This document shows positions 21,800-33,804 of a stretch of 64,000 bases of DNA, in pieces (within the stretch, counting starts at the first letter, position 1; each line of letters starts with the position of its first letter). A program made the translations under genes and the position numbers. Location of the stretch: contig NC_090287.1 of the NCBI RefSeq assembly GCF_037392515.1, forward strand, positions 7,609,501 to 7,673,500, given 5' to 3'. This DNA is from Haliotis asinina (lineage: Eukaryota; Mollusca; Gastropoda; Lepetellida; Haliotidae). The notes under the pieces were generated by a model that was not told where the DNA came from, did not search any database, and worked only from the letters and a program-made list of their open reading frames with translations.

Positions 21800-22375
21800 T
21801 ACATGTATCCAAATGTAATATCATCTCCGTGATATAACATGAAAGAACGATTTTACTTAACACGATTACATAAATATATCCTCGATAACCTAGTGTAATA
21901 TTTCTTAATTCAATCTGATAACCTTTCACGAGAGCCATCACAGCTTTGAGTTTGGCCAGCCCTGTTATTTAGGTATCCAGGGACCAGACTAGGAATTATG
22001 CTACAACGGAATAGCTGTAGTGATATGAAAGGGTGGTCACGTCATTGGAATAAAAATGAAACATATAGCTTTACGGATTACAACTTCTTTTTTATTACGT
22101 TGCGCGACGTTTCGATGTAGATTCTTACATCGTTTTTCAACCTAAAGGTTTAGCCATGAAGCTGTATGTTTCATTTTTGACTCACCAACTTCTAGAATGC
22201 CCATTAAACAAGTCTTTGGAATAGTATCAGTATTCACGAAACGTCCATTCGTTAACCCGTTGAAAGTATAGAGTTACGATAGGTGGTAACGCTTCGAATG
22301 TATCCTTGTCGAGTGATTGATAGCATAATCTACGGTCCCAACCAACTGAGCATTAAAACACGAAGATCAGGGTTG
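21800..22375. other. Intergenic with possible small foldback at 22060-22180
   Basis: ATGAAACATATAGCTTTACG near 22056 and GAAGCTGTATGTTTCATT near 22158 are inverted, bracketing GCGCGACGTTTCGATGTAGA. Together they look like a nonautonomous element about 120 bp long, related in its core to the repeat at 28377. No gene is seen. Confidence 0.5.
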
Positions 22376-22550
22376 TAACTGGTCTCCGGCCAACCATACT
22401 TGTCGTAAGAGACGACTGATGGAATCGGGAGTCACCGTATCGAAACGATGCTTATATTGTTAATCACAGGATTGTCTAGTCAAGACTAGGTTATTTACAG
22501 ACCGCCATCTTGTAGCTGGAAAATTGCTGAGTGTGGCGTTCAGCTAACAA
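22376..22550 (+). repeat. CGACTAACGGGATC-type SINE, diverged
   Basis: CCATACTTGTCGTAAGAGAC, GTTAATCACAGGATTGTCTA, GTTATTTACAGACCGCCATC and AAATTGCTGAGTGTGGCG follow the family order. Confidence 0.8.
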
Positions 22551-23146
22551 ACAATAACTACCAATATCTTTTCAAGACGACATGTCGTTAATGCAGTTTA
22601 CCAATCATCTCCTTTGCACAAAACGCCCGTAGCGCTGAAACTGTCGTAACTTGTTCACTTAGCATGCTACAGTCGTAGCGTTATGACCAGTTTGTGGACC
22701 TTGGGCCACTACCTTTAGTCCAGTCCGGCGTACTGGGCTTCTCATCCGAACTCAAGCTGTAATGGTTATCGTATAAGTACATATCTCCATAGTATATGCT
22801 TTGTCTATCATTGGGATCTTACACAACTGCTGGGTAATGAATCCCATATGATCCATAGTCGTTTAAATATACCCCGTAAATCAAGTATTTGCATGCGCAA
22901 TTATATACATGACCATAATCTCCGATTATCCATCTGACGCGTACAGATTACCTAGTCAGATGTTGATGCCGACTATCTATATGATGGTCATCAATAAATA
23001 AAGGTGAGCCTCAGAACCTTACTCCGTTTGTTACTCTTGAAATGGGCGTGCATGAATGCTGCTGAATGAATTACTATCATTTCATCCACAATAATGATTT
23101 ATTGTACAAAATACGCTGAATAACTACAAACATGGAGTCCAGATGT
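22551..23146. other. 3' flank of ependymin-related gene 2, nothing recognised
   Basis: Intergenic DNA between the SINE and the stop of the minus-strand gene. No exon or repeat is named. Confidence 0.45.
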
Positions 23147-26098
23147 TTATGTGGAACACTCTTGTGGGGGTATGAACACTTCCGGGTCCGATATGCCGAG
23201 GGAGATATCAAAGAAACTGGAAACAGAGAAGATATTTTATTTATCATGGACTGTGGGTGGACCGTCAATATGACGTTGTCATGCTGGGCCGGTATATAGT
23301 GTTAACCTTTTGAACTTGGAGTGATATTCGCCCAATCAAGACAACCGAAGTCCACTATTAAGAACATTCATAAATACCGTCCCTCAGGATTAGATTCGAT
23401 TTCATCATAGTTTTTGCCATCATCATTCAAACTGATGTTGAATAACACGAAAATTATTCCATACTTCATTGGGACTTGGCGAGCCACTGGCCGAAAAAGA
23501 TAGCAGAGAATAGGCGTTTCATTCGTTACAACAAATACGTTATCATGACCCTGGTCGATATTGTGGAACACTCACTTTCTGAGGACGCCTCCAGTCTGGT
23601 TGCTGAAAAATCCGACCTGGATTGGGATACAGTCAGTTGCGCTTACAGTCATAAAGTAAGGATCTGAAAGTCCACAGTCACACTTATCAGAATCGTGTTC
23701 AGATGAGTAACCTGTAACGTCACTTTATCCAGAAGAGTTTAAAGGTTTAAACTTAAGAACTAGACACATGCATATACGGTATATACCGTATATGACGTTA
23801 TACCCCAGAAACCTTTCATTTCTAAAATATGCATAAGTAAAATGTTTTTAAGAAGAATTCGATACATTCAAACAACATGAAAACATCTGGACACACTATT
23901 TTCTTCAGATATAGAGAAACGATACAGCGGACCACTGGCCCAGGAACAAAGCGATCGTGGCACTATGCCTGTCGTACCTCTATGCTAACGTAAGGGAGTT
24001 ACAACCGTCTTAGCGCTGCGGCTGCTTTGTGAAATGAGCCCCAGGGCCTAGATTTTCGAAGCTCTCTTAGTGCTAAGATAGTCGTAAGTGCCATACGTTA
24101 ACACAACTTACGAGTATCTTAACGCTAAGAGAGTTTCGAAAATCTAGGCCCAGGCCATCGGTATGATAAATACTAAGCTAGTACCGCTCCCCCTTAATCT
24201 TTGGTAAAATGGTAACTTACTGTTGTCATTGACGCCGTTAAAGATGTTGACGATGACGTGCTCATCAGGAACGCCAGAAGCACCGATGTCACCAGTCCCG
24301 TTGAACATAGCGTCTAGAGGGACGCCGAATGGAATCCATGGGCGACTCAAACCAGTCACGTTGCATTGCCGGGTACGCACATTAACTCTGTATTCCTTGT
24401 TCTGGGGCAAGAATATATGAAGTGTTAAAAGCTGGGTGATGAGGACTCCAGACTGCTCTGTGTAATAGTTCACTCATGTACGATAACGAGATCGGGTGGT
24501 CTGGCTCGAGGACTTAATTGACTCGTGCTATCGTATCAAAATTACGTGAGGGAATGATGATGCTTTGGTCAATGGATCGTCAGGTCCAGACTCTGTTATT
24601 AAAACACAGTCCGCCATGTAGCTACACTATTGCTGAGAACATCACTAAACAACAAACTCTCCGTCAAATGACAAAGAACGAGAAGGATATTGCCGAGCAC
24701 TGGTATGAATAAAGATATATTAATGACGATAATTGAGATTCGAACAGAGACCAGTAATTCCCTTATAACTCACCTCGTTAAATAGGAAGAGCCTGTCGAA
24801 GTAGTCCACATCACGTCCTACGTCAACCTCCTCAAACTCACGGACCCTTCTCTGTCGGTCGTCATAGGCGAAACGGGCGGAGGAGAAGAATCTTCTGTCC
24901 GGGTCGAACTGGAAAATGTAAATCCCAAAGGCGATATGAATAATATGACGTTTAGAGATATAATTTACGAATCTATCAATTTCAGCCTTTTTAAACACTG
25001 ATATAGGAACAAATACAGGAACACAGGAAAATTCAAGAGTTCTTTAATTTCTTTTTCCAGTTTTCATCACCAGCTTTGAATAACAGAGAATACATTTAGG
25101 AACACTGACGTGAAGTAGTGTTCCATTACTTGTTTTCCTCAGTATATATACCAAAACGATTGACAAATGTAGTTTTAAACGCATCAGAAACCACAGGTTT
25201 TCGTTTATAAAACGTCAAATTAGTTCTCTAATAGGAAGGTACTGAGAACGAGGTTGTCTTGCTCATACACATCCTACAGGTGTTTGGATGTTTGTTGACG
25301 TACCAATTCTTTTGTTTATGGATTCTACTCACAGTAACAACCCGGCCCTCGAACTCTTCTGGAGTTCCTGAAGAAACATATCAAACATGTCACTCCAACT
25401 ATACCATTAACAAGTAGGGGATATAGGATTGACAGGATTGACAAAATACAAATGATGAAGCCAAGCAGGATCCAGATGATGAAGAGAAATTATGGGAAAA
25501 TGTGACAATTTATGCCTTTGGAAATGTTTCATCTGTATGGATATGTATTACCTTTTCTCATACGCGTTGGCACTGGCTAGTGGTATGCTCGCAAAATGGA
25601 ATATCCCCTACTTCTTTAATTGTATATTATTCTTGAGAACTTCAAGTAGTCTTTGAAAGCGCAGAGGTGTATGAAACATTATCACATATTTTACCGGATA
25701 AAATCATGTCACTAATTCTCTACATCAACGTGCAAAGAAAATACCATAATTATGCCTTCAGGATTCATCAGAATTGAATAAACTAATGAAACTGTCAAAC
25801 AAAGTTTTTAAACTGAATGTATCATCATTAGTTGCTAGAGTGATAAACAATATTTTAACTGTCCCCCAGATAATACGGTATTTAATATTGACTAACATTT
25901 GACTGTATGTGGCCTGATTTAACGCTCAAAACGTAAAATTTCTCAAAGGTCAAATCCTTGTTAAAGACACAATGATGATCGAGACTGTTTATAGGCGCCA
26001 GGGAAATATTTCAGCCGGCAGGTCTACTCACGGCAAGGATGAGGCAGTTGAGCCAAGGTGACGACACAGAGGACAACCAGAGATACAATCAGCAACAT
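23147..26098 (-). CDS. Ependymin-related secreted protein 2
   Basis: Six exons, 191 aa: 26032-26098, 25333-25367, 24774-24908, 24221-24401, 23576-23663, 23147-23216, with phases 1,0,0,1,2 and GT-AG borders. Signal peptide MLLIVSLVVLCVVTLAQ, then LPHPC. Exon 2 has TPEEFEGRV, exon 3 FDPDRRFFSSARFAYDDRQR with a long Asp/Glu/Arg stretch, exon 4 RPWIPFGVPLDAMFNGTGDI, exon 5 TDCIPIQVGFFSNQTGG, and exon 6 FFDISLGISDPEVFIPPQEC with stop TAA. The four conserved Cys are present. Predicted sequons are NVT, NGT and NQT. The closest relative in the window is gene 3 (exon 3 products differ at 9 of 45 residues). A TATA box lies upstream. The order and spacing indicate tandem duplication rather than an operon. 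Confidence 0.94.
24045..24150. repeat. 106-bp foldback MITE in intron 4 of gene 2
   Basis: Arm 24045-24089 (GGCCTAGATTTTCGAAGCTC onward) returns inverted at 24106-24150 with about 4 mismatches in 45. The loop is 16 bases. No transposase. A family with arms nearly equal to its whole length suggests a hairpin-type MITE. Confidence 0.88.
24480..24665 (+). repeat. CGACTAACGGGATC-type SINE, decayed
   Basis: AACGAGATCGGGTGGTCTGG, GGATCGTCAGGTCCAGACTC and CCGCCATGTAGCTACACTAT keep the family order. It lies in intron 3 of gene 2, antisense to the gene. Confidence 0.7.
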
Positions 26099-26147
26099 GG
26101 CGGCGTATTCAGAACACGGGGTGTGGAAGAAAGGAATGTTTCATGCG

Positions 26148-26155
26148 TATTTATA
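26148..26155 (-). promoter_or_regulatory. TATA box of ependymin-related gene 2
   Basis: The minus strand reads TATAAATA, 50-57 bases before the ATG. Gene 3 has the same octamer at the same distance, and the flanking GTCAACACATG text is shared, which supports a conserved duplicated core promoter. Confidence 0.75.
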
Positions 26156-26280
26156 CTGCATGTGTTGACCCCGGGCTTATCTTACAGTCTTTCATGACAT
26201 AATGTGTTTTTAATTTCATTATGGATTAAATAGTGCATGTTGTGTAGAATGTTTAACAATATTCATCTGCAGTCCAGCTT

Positions 26281-26430
26281 GAATCAGCCCGGTGGTCGGG
26301 CTCTCTGCATTGGCTGACACATGTCATTGTATCCCTGTTGCGCAGACCGATGGTCATGCTGTTGATCGTCGGATTGTCTGGTCCCGACTTGATTATTTAC
26401 AGACCGTCGCTATATAGCTGGAATGGCTGA
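26281..26430 (+). repeat. CGACTAACGGGATC-type SINE, 3' part
   Basis: GCCCGGTGGTCGGGCTCTCT, CATGCTGTTGATCGTCGGAT, CTTGATTATTTACAGACCGT and TATAGCTGGAATGGCTGA. It stops exactly where the ependymin exon relic begins, so it probably inserted into that relic or marks its breakpoint. Confidence 0.82.
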
Positions 26431-26560
26431 TATCAGCGGGGCCCCTGTATCTAGCGCCAGGGGAGACGCCGAATGGGATAGGGACTCGAATGGAATCGGG
26501 ACTTATGATGCCAGTCACATTGCATCTGCGGATACGTTTATGAACTCTATACTCCTTGCC
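26430..26560 (-). pseudogene. Isolated exon-4 relic of an ependymin-related gene
   Basis: The minus strand has a CCCTCAG-type acceptor, then GKEYRVHKRIRRCNVTGI, a short insertion, and PIPFGVSPGARYRGPADIS before running into a SINE. It covers about the first 40 codons of exon 4. The duplicated text SIRVPIPFGV suggests an internal duplication of 18-21 bases. No matching exons 1-3, 5 or 6 were found nearby, so it is a remnant of a lost array member between genes 2 and 3. Confidence 0.85.
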
Positions 26561-26599
26561 CTGAGGAAGAAGTGTAAAGCCATGGACGACTATGAAGTT

Positions 26600-27263
26600 A
26601 ATGAAAATTAGATATAAATGCTTAAATTCATTTAACCAGTTGCAATCAAGAACCCAACTCACTCTCTCAACTTGAATCACGTTTAACACACAACTTTCTT
26701 TTGTTTTTTAACGCCACAGTCATCAGTATCTCCGTATGACATCCTGTAAATTCACAAACCACTGGCGGAAAGCAAGGGTAGGTACATCGGTTTCGGGTCA
26801 CATTGACCTTCCACATCAGTACATGTAGTTAAGCTATATGTGTAGCACTGTTTGAGTACTTGTGACGTGTTTTTCCTCATATTCCAAAAAGAGGATGTAC
26901 TATCTAATACTTTGTCACTATTTATAAATTTCGTTTTCAATCTCGCTGTTTAACAAACCACATTTCCACTATGTGAAATAGAAATACTACAATAAGTTAC
27001 TGCACAGACTAATTGGAGACGATGTCCTATGAATGGTATTCGTACTTCCATATTATCACCTGATCCAATGCAAAATGTATTTACTTATACAAAGCGAATT
27101 TCATATAAGCTTTACACTAGAGGCAGTCATACGTTCGCCACATCTGAACCGATCGTGCATCAATATTTTCATTAAATGAAAAAGTATACGAGGTTTCTGA
27201 TTACATTAAAATACAGTTTTATTATACAAAATACATTGAATTACAAACATGTCGTAAATATGT
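26600..27263. other. 3' flank of ependymin-related gene 3
   Basis: Intergenic AT-rich DNA. No exons 5 or 6 matching the relic at 26430 were recognised. Short ORFs only. Confidence 0.45.
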
Positions 27264-30255
27264 TTAGGAGGAACATTCCCTGGGTGGTATGAAGGCTTCT
27301 GGGTCAGAAATACCGATGGAGATATCGAAGAAACTGAAAGAGAAAACATTATGTTGTATTTCATAGGAACATAGCCATCAGGAATGTGATGATATCATCT
27401 CCACAGCCTACTCTTAAGATAATCGTAACGCGTACCGACATACACTAGTCTGGTTTAGGCGAATTTGCCATCAAAACAAAATAAATAAAAAACAACAACA
27501 ACAACAGCCTCAAGACAACAACAATAAAAAGAAGGAAAAAAACCCAAATGTGTTAAATATCTCCCTGAAGATCTGGATTGAATTTCTGTCGAACTAGACA
27601 TGCTTACTTCTGTAGTTCGTTCTTTTGACCAGACCACATTTTCCCATTTTGCTAAAGGTGCATACTTAAGTCGCCTCTGCATGTGTTTGTGACAGAAGCC
27701 ACCAACAAAGCCCCATCCACCCAGATTTTCAACAGTCCTCACCAGCTGTCCTCTCATTTGATAGTGACTTTAAACAGTGATATTGTGGATGTACAATGAT
27801 ACAGTGGAGATAGTGGGGAACGCGACTATTGGATTGTGCTTTTAGGCGTATATGTGTGTGTGTTTGTTTGGTTTATGGACGTGGCACACTTACTCTGTGA
27901 GGACACCTCCAGTTTCGTTGCTGAAAAATCCTGATTGGATGGGGATACAGTCAGTTCCGCTCACCGTCACGAAGTAAGGGTCTGGAATAATCGTCATCAT
28001 AACAATTAATTATCATCTTGCTCTCAGTCAGTGTCTTGGACATTGTGGGTATATTTGATTAGTCACTTCCAGCAATACTCCAGCAACATCACGGCTGGGA
28101 ACCATAAATGAGCTTCACACATAGTACACACTGAACTCGGGCCTTCGGGGTGACGAGCGAACGATTTAACCTCCAATCCGCCCCTCCAGCTCTACCACAG
28201 AGGTCTGTAATAATCGACTCTGGACGAGACAACCAAGTGATTGACATCATGAGCATATATGGTCACAGTGACATTCATTAAACACACCAGCAACCTCACA
28301 GTAAGGATCCCCATGGGTGCGAGTAACCTCTGGGAAGTAAACACCTACCTTCATAACGAACTACGGAAAATGAGGACAATGATTTATGGATATACAACAT
28401 CTTTTTTTTCAATGGTTGCGACGTTTCGACATAGATACTAATTTCGTCAAGCAAAGGCCGTAAAGTGATGCAGTTTAGACTGAAACTCTGACTGCGTTTG
28501 TCAGTTCCTACATGTGCTTTTAGTTCTTGTACATCAGTAGTTAAACAGTTGAAATGGTAACTCACTGTTGTCCAGTGTACCGTCGAAGAGGTTGACGATG
28601 ACGTGTTCATCAGGAACACCGGCAGCGCCGATGTCAGCGGTTCCCCTGAATCTAGCGTCTGGGGGGACGCCGAATGGAATCCAGGGGCGCGTGATGCCAG
28701 TCACATTGCATGTGCGGGTGCGTACATTGACTCTGTACTCCTTGCCCTGAGGGAAAATGAATTAAGCCATGAAAGGTGGGTGTGTTTTAGGGACAGATCT
28801 AGAGGGGTGGTGGAGGGGTTGCTGGGGGTTCGTACCCATCTCCCGAAAAAGGATATCCTAACCTTTAGACTTCATGAGTTATATGCCCAAACCCACCCTC
28901 ATAAATAACATGCCTATGTAACGTCAGAATAAGAGCCCCAAGGTGCACTGGACATGCACATCTACTATGTTAATGAAACTAAATCAAAATGTTTAAAAAC
29001 ATAATCAAGAGCAATCAAGATTCGACCAGCGACCATTCTACGATCGTCAAAACAAATGTCCATTTTTAGGACCTGGGGGAAACAAGTTTTTCGTCCCCGT
29101 CTCTATGGACAGGGTTTATGTTTTTGGAAAACTAGTGTGGCCTACATGTGGAGATGTGTAGCTCACCTCGTTGAAAAGGTAGAGCTTGTCGAAGAAGTCG
29201 TCGTCACGGCCCACTTGAACCTCTTCGAATTCCCTGAACCTTCTCTGTCTGTCGTCATAGGCGAAACGGGCCGTACGGTAAAATCTCCTGTCCGGGTCGA
29301 ACTGGAATTGGAAATGCCATACACGTGACAAGTATATTTGCTTGACGACACTAACAGCTTGACCTCATGTACAGATCATTGGAAATAAATATTTTATGCT
29401 TACGTTTATGAATCTGGTATCTTGATTTTCATACTGTTTTGTATAGGCTATACCAAACGTCTGTACTTACTTTGTCAGCTTAGCGTTAAAAAATACCTTA
29501 ATGTAGACAAATGTTTTGAGTGTGTTTGGGTTGTATTGAACATTCCAAAACATGAAAATGAATCAGCATCACTCACTGTAGAAAGCCGTCCCTCAAACTG
29601 TTCGGGACTTCCTGAAGGGGAACGAACATCAGTCATGTTACCAAACTATTTATGCCAAGCGTTTGAACTCTCAAAATCCATGAACCATATATAAGACAAG
29701 ATTAGTCTTGTACACCGAATTTCTAGGTATTTCTGTCATTAATACGTATGATTTAATTGGCGGTAAATTCCAGGAAAAAACTTGCTCTTGATAAATAAAG
29801 AATTTAATTTAAGCTACATTAAAAATACGTGTTCGAAACGTTCGTAGCCCTAAGGATTCTTAACTTTGTTCGTAGCCAGTGTGTTCAGAATGGGCATAAG
29901 CAGTTCGTAGGGCTGCGAACGTTTCGAGAATAGAGAACCTGCTGAGATGGAATTAGTACCATAAGTTGAAGATATTTCGTTCAAATAGGCAATCTTCACT
30001 CTAGAGTTGTACTAGTCAGATTGAATTCTCCGTTTAGACTGGGCCAGTTAGGTACGGTCAAGTACATCTATATTACACAAAATTACTACAGTGACTCTGA
30101 ACAACATGTCAGCATATAGCATTACAAAAGGTTATAATGATGGTTCAAGATTCGTATTTTGTTCTGGGAAAACTACCGATGTACTTACTGCAGGGGTGTG
30201 GCTCTTGTGCCAGAGTAACGGCCACAAGCAAGGCCAGGGAGACAACGAGAAACAT
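27264..30255 (-). CDS. Ependymin-related secreted protein 3
   Basis: Six exons, 191 aa: 30189-30255, 29577-29611, 29167-29301, 28566-28746, 27894-27981, 27264-27333, with phases 1,0,0,1,2 and all borders GT-AG. Signal peptide MFLVVSLALLVAVTLAQ, then EPHPC. Exon 2 has SPEQFEGRLST, exon 3 FDPDRRFYRTARFAYDDRQR, exon 4 GKEYRVNVRTRTCNVTG and RPWIPFGVPPDARFRGTADI, exon 5 GTDCIPIQSGFFSNETGG, and exon 6 FFDISIGISDPEAFIPPREC then SS and TAA. The four conserved Cys and sequons NVT and NET are present. It is the cleanest copy of the array and a good reference for its gene structure. A TATA box lies about 55 bases upstream of the ATG. Confidence 0.95.
28050..28205 (-). repeat. tRNA-like SINE, decayed, in intron 4 of gene 3
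   Basis: The plus strand reads as the complement: AGTCACTTCCAGCAATACTC, CAGCAACATCACGGCTGGGA, AATGAGCTTCACACATAGTA, then TCGGGCCTTCGGGGTGACGA. This is the same class as 21622 and 36148, but diverged. Confidence 0.65.
28377..28470 (+). repeat. Dispersed repeat with CGACGTTTCGAC core
   Basis: GGATATACAACATCTTTTTT and GTTGCGACGTTTCGACATAG match the core of the element at 22080 (GGATTACAACTTCTTTTTTA, GCGCGACGTTTCGATGTAGA). Family uncertain. Confidence 0.45.
29833..29927. repeat. Foldback pair with 19-bp arms
   Basis: TCGAAACGTTCGTAGCCCT at 29833-29851 returns inverted at 29909-29927 with one mismatch. It is likely a small MITE between exons 1 and 2 of gene 3. Confidence 0.8.
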
Positions 30256-30308
30256 AGCGGCTTTTTCAGGAGACTACAGGAGGTGAGCGATAAGAACAAT
30301 TTCAGTCC

Positions 30309-30316
30309 TATTTATA
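30309..30316 (-). promoter_or_regulatory. TATA box of ependymin-related gene 3
   Basis: The minus strand reads TATAAATA, 54-61 bases before the ATG, in the same context as gene 2 (AACACATG upstream). The implied 5' UTR is about 25 bases. Confidence 0.75.
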
Positions 30317-30599
30317 CCTTCATGTGTTGACCTGGGCCTTATCTTTTAGATTTGGACGACAAAATGAATTTACATAATCTTGGATAAATAGTAGGTGAAT
30401 ATTGTTCAATGCCGTTTCTCTATTTTAATTTATTTTCACTTCACCTTGACAAGCTGAACACATGTAATGTGAGTCTTTGTATTGAACATTTCAGTAGAAT
30501 GCCTGTATTAATAAACCCTTATTGTGTTATGGATCATCAATGACATCAGCACAAAATATACAAATTGGCGAATAGAACGTCTGTCCCGTGAAGATCCGA

Positions 30600-30815
30600 G
30601 CTACAAGCGATCTTCAGAGACCCATGCTAGTCGTGAGAGATGACTAACTGGGTGGTCAGGCCCGCTGATCTCATTGACACATGTCATCGTATTCCAGCTG
30701 TGTAGATAAATGCCCATGCTGTTGATCACGGGATTGTCAGGTCCAGACTCGATCACTTAAAGACCGTCGCCACATAGCTGGACTATTGCAGTGTGTGAGA
30801 TTAAACGAAATTAAA
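30600..30815 (+). repeat. CGACTAACGGGATC-type SINE
   Basis: CCCATGCTAGTCGTGAGAGA, CTAACTGGGTGGTCAGGC, CATGCTGTTGATCACGGGAT and GACCGTCGCCACATAGCTGG keep the family order. Confidence 0.82.
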
Positions 30816-30819
30816 TATT

Positions 30820-31424
30820 ATAAGAATGTGTTGAAACTCCCTCTGAATGCAAGCAACGTGCCCGTTTCAGTACACTTCATTCTTCATTGAATATCTACTG
30901 TACATTTTCAGATATGATCATATATATATACCATCCATCAAAATTGTAGACTCACTAATGCATCATGTGGCCACTTTTTCAGTCAACAGTTCCAAACAAG
31001 CTTTAGCAAAACATTCTAAACTGTTTAAAGGTACTATGTAGACATGAACTGATGTATTGAAAAACACATTGAAAAGATTGTTGGCAAGAGTTCAACAAAT
31101 CTGCGAATTCGAATTCGTAACAAAACGTTTTTGCAACATATTGGGTCATCAAGAGTTAGCTCCCTTTGAATTATCCATCCCCGCTAAAACACTGTTATGT
31201 CAAGATATCTGAATTTACCTGGTATATCTAGCGTACTTAAATACATGTAGGATGCGGGATGGGTGGTTGGTGGTGGGTGGTGGGTGGTGGGTAGGTTGTT
31301 CTAAATGACACATCTACGTGGGGCGTTCAAAATGTAGTCAGCCTCACCCATAATATGACACAAGTGCAGCTGTTTTAATGTTATATTTTTCTACATAATA
31401 CTACTTTATGTCAACCTCAAATTT
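30820..31424. other. Intergenic with GGTGGGT microsatellite
   Basis: No gene recognised. A (GGTGGGT)n tract lies at 31256-31300. Confidence 0.5.
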
Positions 31425-31880
31425 GTTTTGCGATGTTCCCACCTCACGATCCCCATTTGGTTGTCTTTAATCTTGGTACTCCAAGAAAACCTGAAGCAAA
31501 TGCATCACAAACTTCAGGAAACAAAATGTGCAAGTGACTGAGTGAGGTAAAATTTTACGCGACATCGGCTTTATTTCAGTCATGTCGTAACGACAAAAAA
31601 GGTATGTACTAAGAGTAAATATATAGACGATTATATACTTTTTGATACATTTGTTGGCAAAGGAATCCTAAATCTTTTCATAACACCGCAATATAAACCG
31701 GGGCTATAGATCGCCAGCAACTGTAGGTAGATGACAATGCTAGGTACCATGAGGACTTAAGTTACTTTTGCTACGAGTTTGGTCTCTGTTATATCGTCCC
31801 CTCAACTGTTGGCGAGGTCTGCGCAATTTACCTATAAATGTAGTAATTTGTAGTAATTCTATGTATATTCCTGGAGCGTG
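31425..31880 (+). repeat. Unclassified dispersed repeat, copy 1
   Basis: It shares ordered words with 33805-34260: CCTCACGATCCCCATTT, GCATCACAAACTTCAGGAAA, GGTATGTACTAAG, GGCTATAGA(T/C)CGCCAGCAAC, TGAAGGTAGAT or TGTAGGTAGAT, and GGCGA..T..GCAATTTA. No coding capacity or inverted ends are seen. Confidence 0.75.
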
Positions 31881-31899
31881 TCAACATATAAAATATCTT

Positions 31900-32820
31900 G
31901 ATATGAAACCTATCTATATTCTCCACATCACACCTTGCGTCAATCACCTTTTCATCAACTAAACTAACCAAATTTGAAGGCTCTTTCAAAATGTTGTGCG
32001 ACTCCTACATGCTATCTGACATTTCAATGACAGGTGGCCACGTATTTATGCGATTCGGCGGTGCCACGGTTATCATGAAGTCAGCGCTCATTTTAAGAGC
32101 ATTCGGGACCTCCTGTCCACTATATGCGGGGTGTACCTGAGGTACATTCAAACTGTATTCCAACTTCAATCGAAATATTACGATACATTTAAAAGAATAT
32201 TCCACCTTAAGCAATGGAGATACATTCCGACTCGTTGGAGACGCTTTCGAGACATCCTGGCAGGATTTGAAGTGGCTTGCCTTCTCTATTTTCCCTCCGA
32301 TATGTTCAGAACATACTTTGAATGCAGTAACATATTTAGAATGCATTTAGAATGCAGTAAGACTACTTGGAATGCAGTTAATACGCACTGCAAATGCCTT
32401 GCCATATTTTTCCACTTCTAGTGTACCTCGAAAGTTTTGAACATGTTAAAAAATTCGCACATGTTATAAGAATTGACCCGAACAGTTGGAATGCATTCGG
32501 ACTGCAGTGAGAAGTTTCAGAATTCAGTTCGAATTTCCAGGTTTCTCCAGAAATTTTCATTCCCAAAGCATTTCGGCTCATTCCGCCTCAGGCGTGAAGG
32601 GGTATAAAACAAATTCATAACATTTACTCTTCTCAGGTGAAGTATTAAGACCATGGATGTCTAATCATCTGCTGGCATGTTGTTTACAGTTCTTCCTAGT
32701 CCTCGTTTCTCACAAAGCACTAAGATCCAAGATATTCACACCAACAGCAAGTATACTATTATGAAGGGACGGATATCGCTAAGGACCAAAAATACGTAAG
32801 GCTGTCAGAAATAAATTCAA
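31900..32820. other. Intergenic, internally repetitive, no gene recognised
   Basis: A 96-codon ORF at 32131-32421 (+) and its antisense ORF have no domain. The sequence has scattered GAATGCAGTAA and GAATGCATTTAGAATGCAG words at 32320-32380, suggesting decayed short repeats. Confidence 0.4.
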
Positions 32821-32824
32821 GAAG

Positions 32825-33505
32825 TTGTTATCCATAAGATTTGTCCTGCCTTTGAAGAATCACAGCAGACATCTACATGGATATGAAGCAGCCAGACATG
32901 TCAACACCAAGTCGGCCATCAATTCTAAGATCGAATCGAAAATGCACCCCACCTTCTTACTCCGATGCAGACAACAACATCGTACCTACGGGACTCAGAC
33001 TCCGACCTCCTGTCCCGAGGCCTGCACCTCATCCATCTCGAAAATTCTACATTATCCATCATCCCATCCCAGCGTCACCACCATCGGTCGTGAAAGCAAG
33101 AAAACAGTAGTCAACCTGCAGCACGCAACAGTTCACTTATCCCATCCCACCGTCACCACCATCGGTCGTGAAAGCAAGAAAACAGTAGTCAACCTGCAGC
33201 ACGCAACAGTTCACTTATCCCACCCCACCGTCACCACCATCGGTCGTGAAAGCAAGAAAACAGTAGTCAACCTGCAGCACGCAACAGTTCACTTATCTCA
33301 TTCCAGCGTCACCACCATCGGTCGTGAAAGCAAGAAAACAGTAGTCAACCTGCAGCACGCAACAGTTCACTTATCTCATTCCAGCGTCACCACCATCAGC
33401 CCTAGTTATTGCTTCAAAACATCTTTCACATCCACCTTTCATTCTTATGAGGGGAATATACTAGCAGATGAAATGTGTTTGCATGTAATAGTGATAGTTT
33501 TATGA
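32825..33505 (+). other. Open frame built on a 78-bp minisatellite; coding status doubtful
   Basis: 226 codons open from an ATG at 32825. Residues about 80-190 are four and a half copies of a 26-residue repeat (VTTIGRESKKTVVNLQHATV plus HLSHPT) fixed by the 78-base period. The front part is Ser/Pro/Arg-rich with no domain, and a second frame (32877-33110) is Pro-rich and also open. There is no signal peptide, splice context or relative in the window. Either a lineage-specific repeat protein or, more likely, chance. Confidence 0.2.
33063..33395 (+). repeat. 78-bp minisatellite, 4.3 copies
   Basis: Copies start at 33063, 33141, 33219, 33297 and 33375 with the word CCCATCCCACCGTCACCACC or close variants. 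They are nearly identical to each other, so recently amplified. Confidence 0.96.
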
Positions 33506-33804
33506 TTTTAGAAAAATTGTTGGGGCGTATGTGATGTGTGTGAAAAATATGACGATCTGATCTGATCTGTCATTGATGCTTCAGGGTTATAGTTCTGTAA
33601 CTTCTCTCTTGCTTGTTGATCTTAATCTTTCTTGTTGATCTTATTATTTGACAAAACTGGAAAGGTGTTTATCACGCTATGTAATAATTTTACACTTTCT
33701 GTTTTTGAGGGATGTGTGACAGTGTCAGTTAACATTTTGTATAGTATATGATACAAATGCCATTTTATTATTAATCTTCATACTATCTGTCAACATCAAG
33801 AAAA

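Noticed and set aside
28603-28908. 101-aa plus-strand ORF
   Set aside because: Antisense shadow of exon 4 of ependymin-related gene 3.
32005-32421. Overlapping ORFs of 96 and 113 aa on opposite strands
   Set aside because: No domain or splice context, and a local repeat of GAATGCAG words; not supportable as genes.
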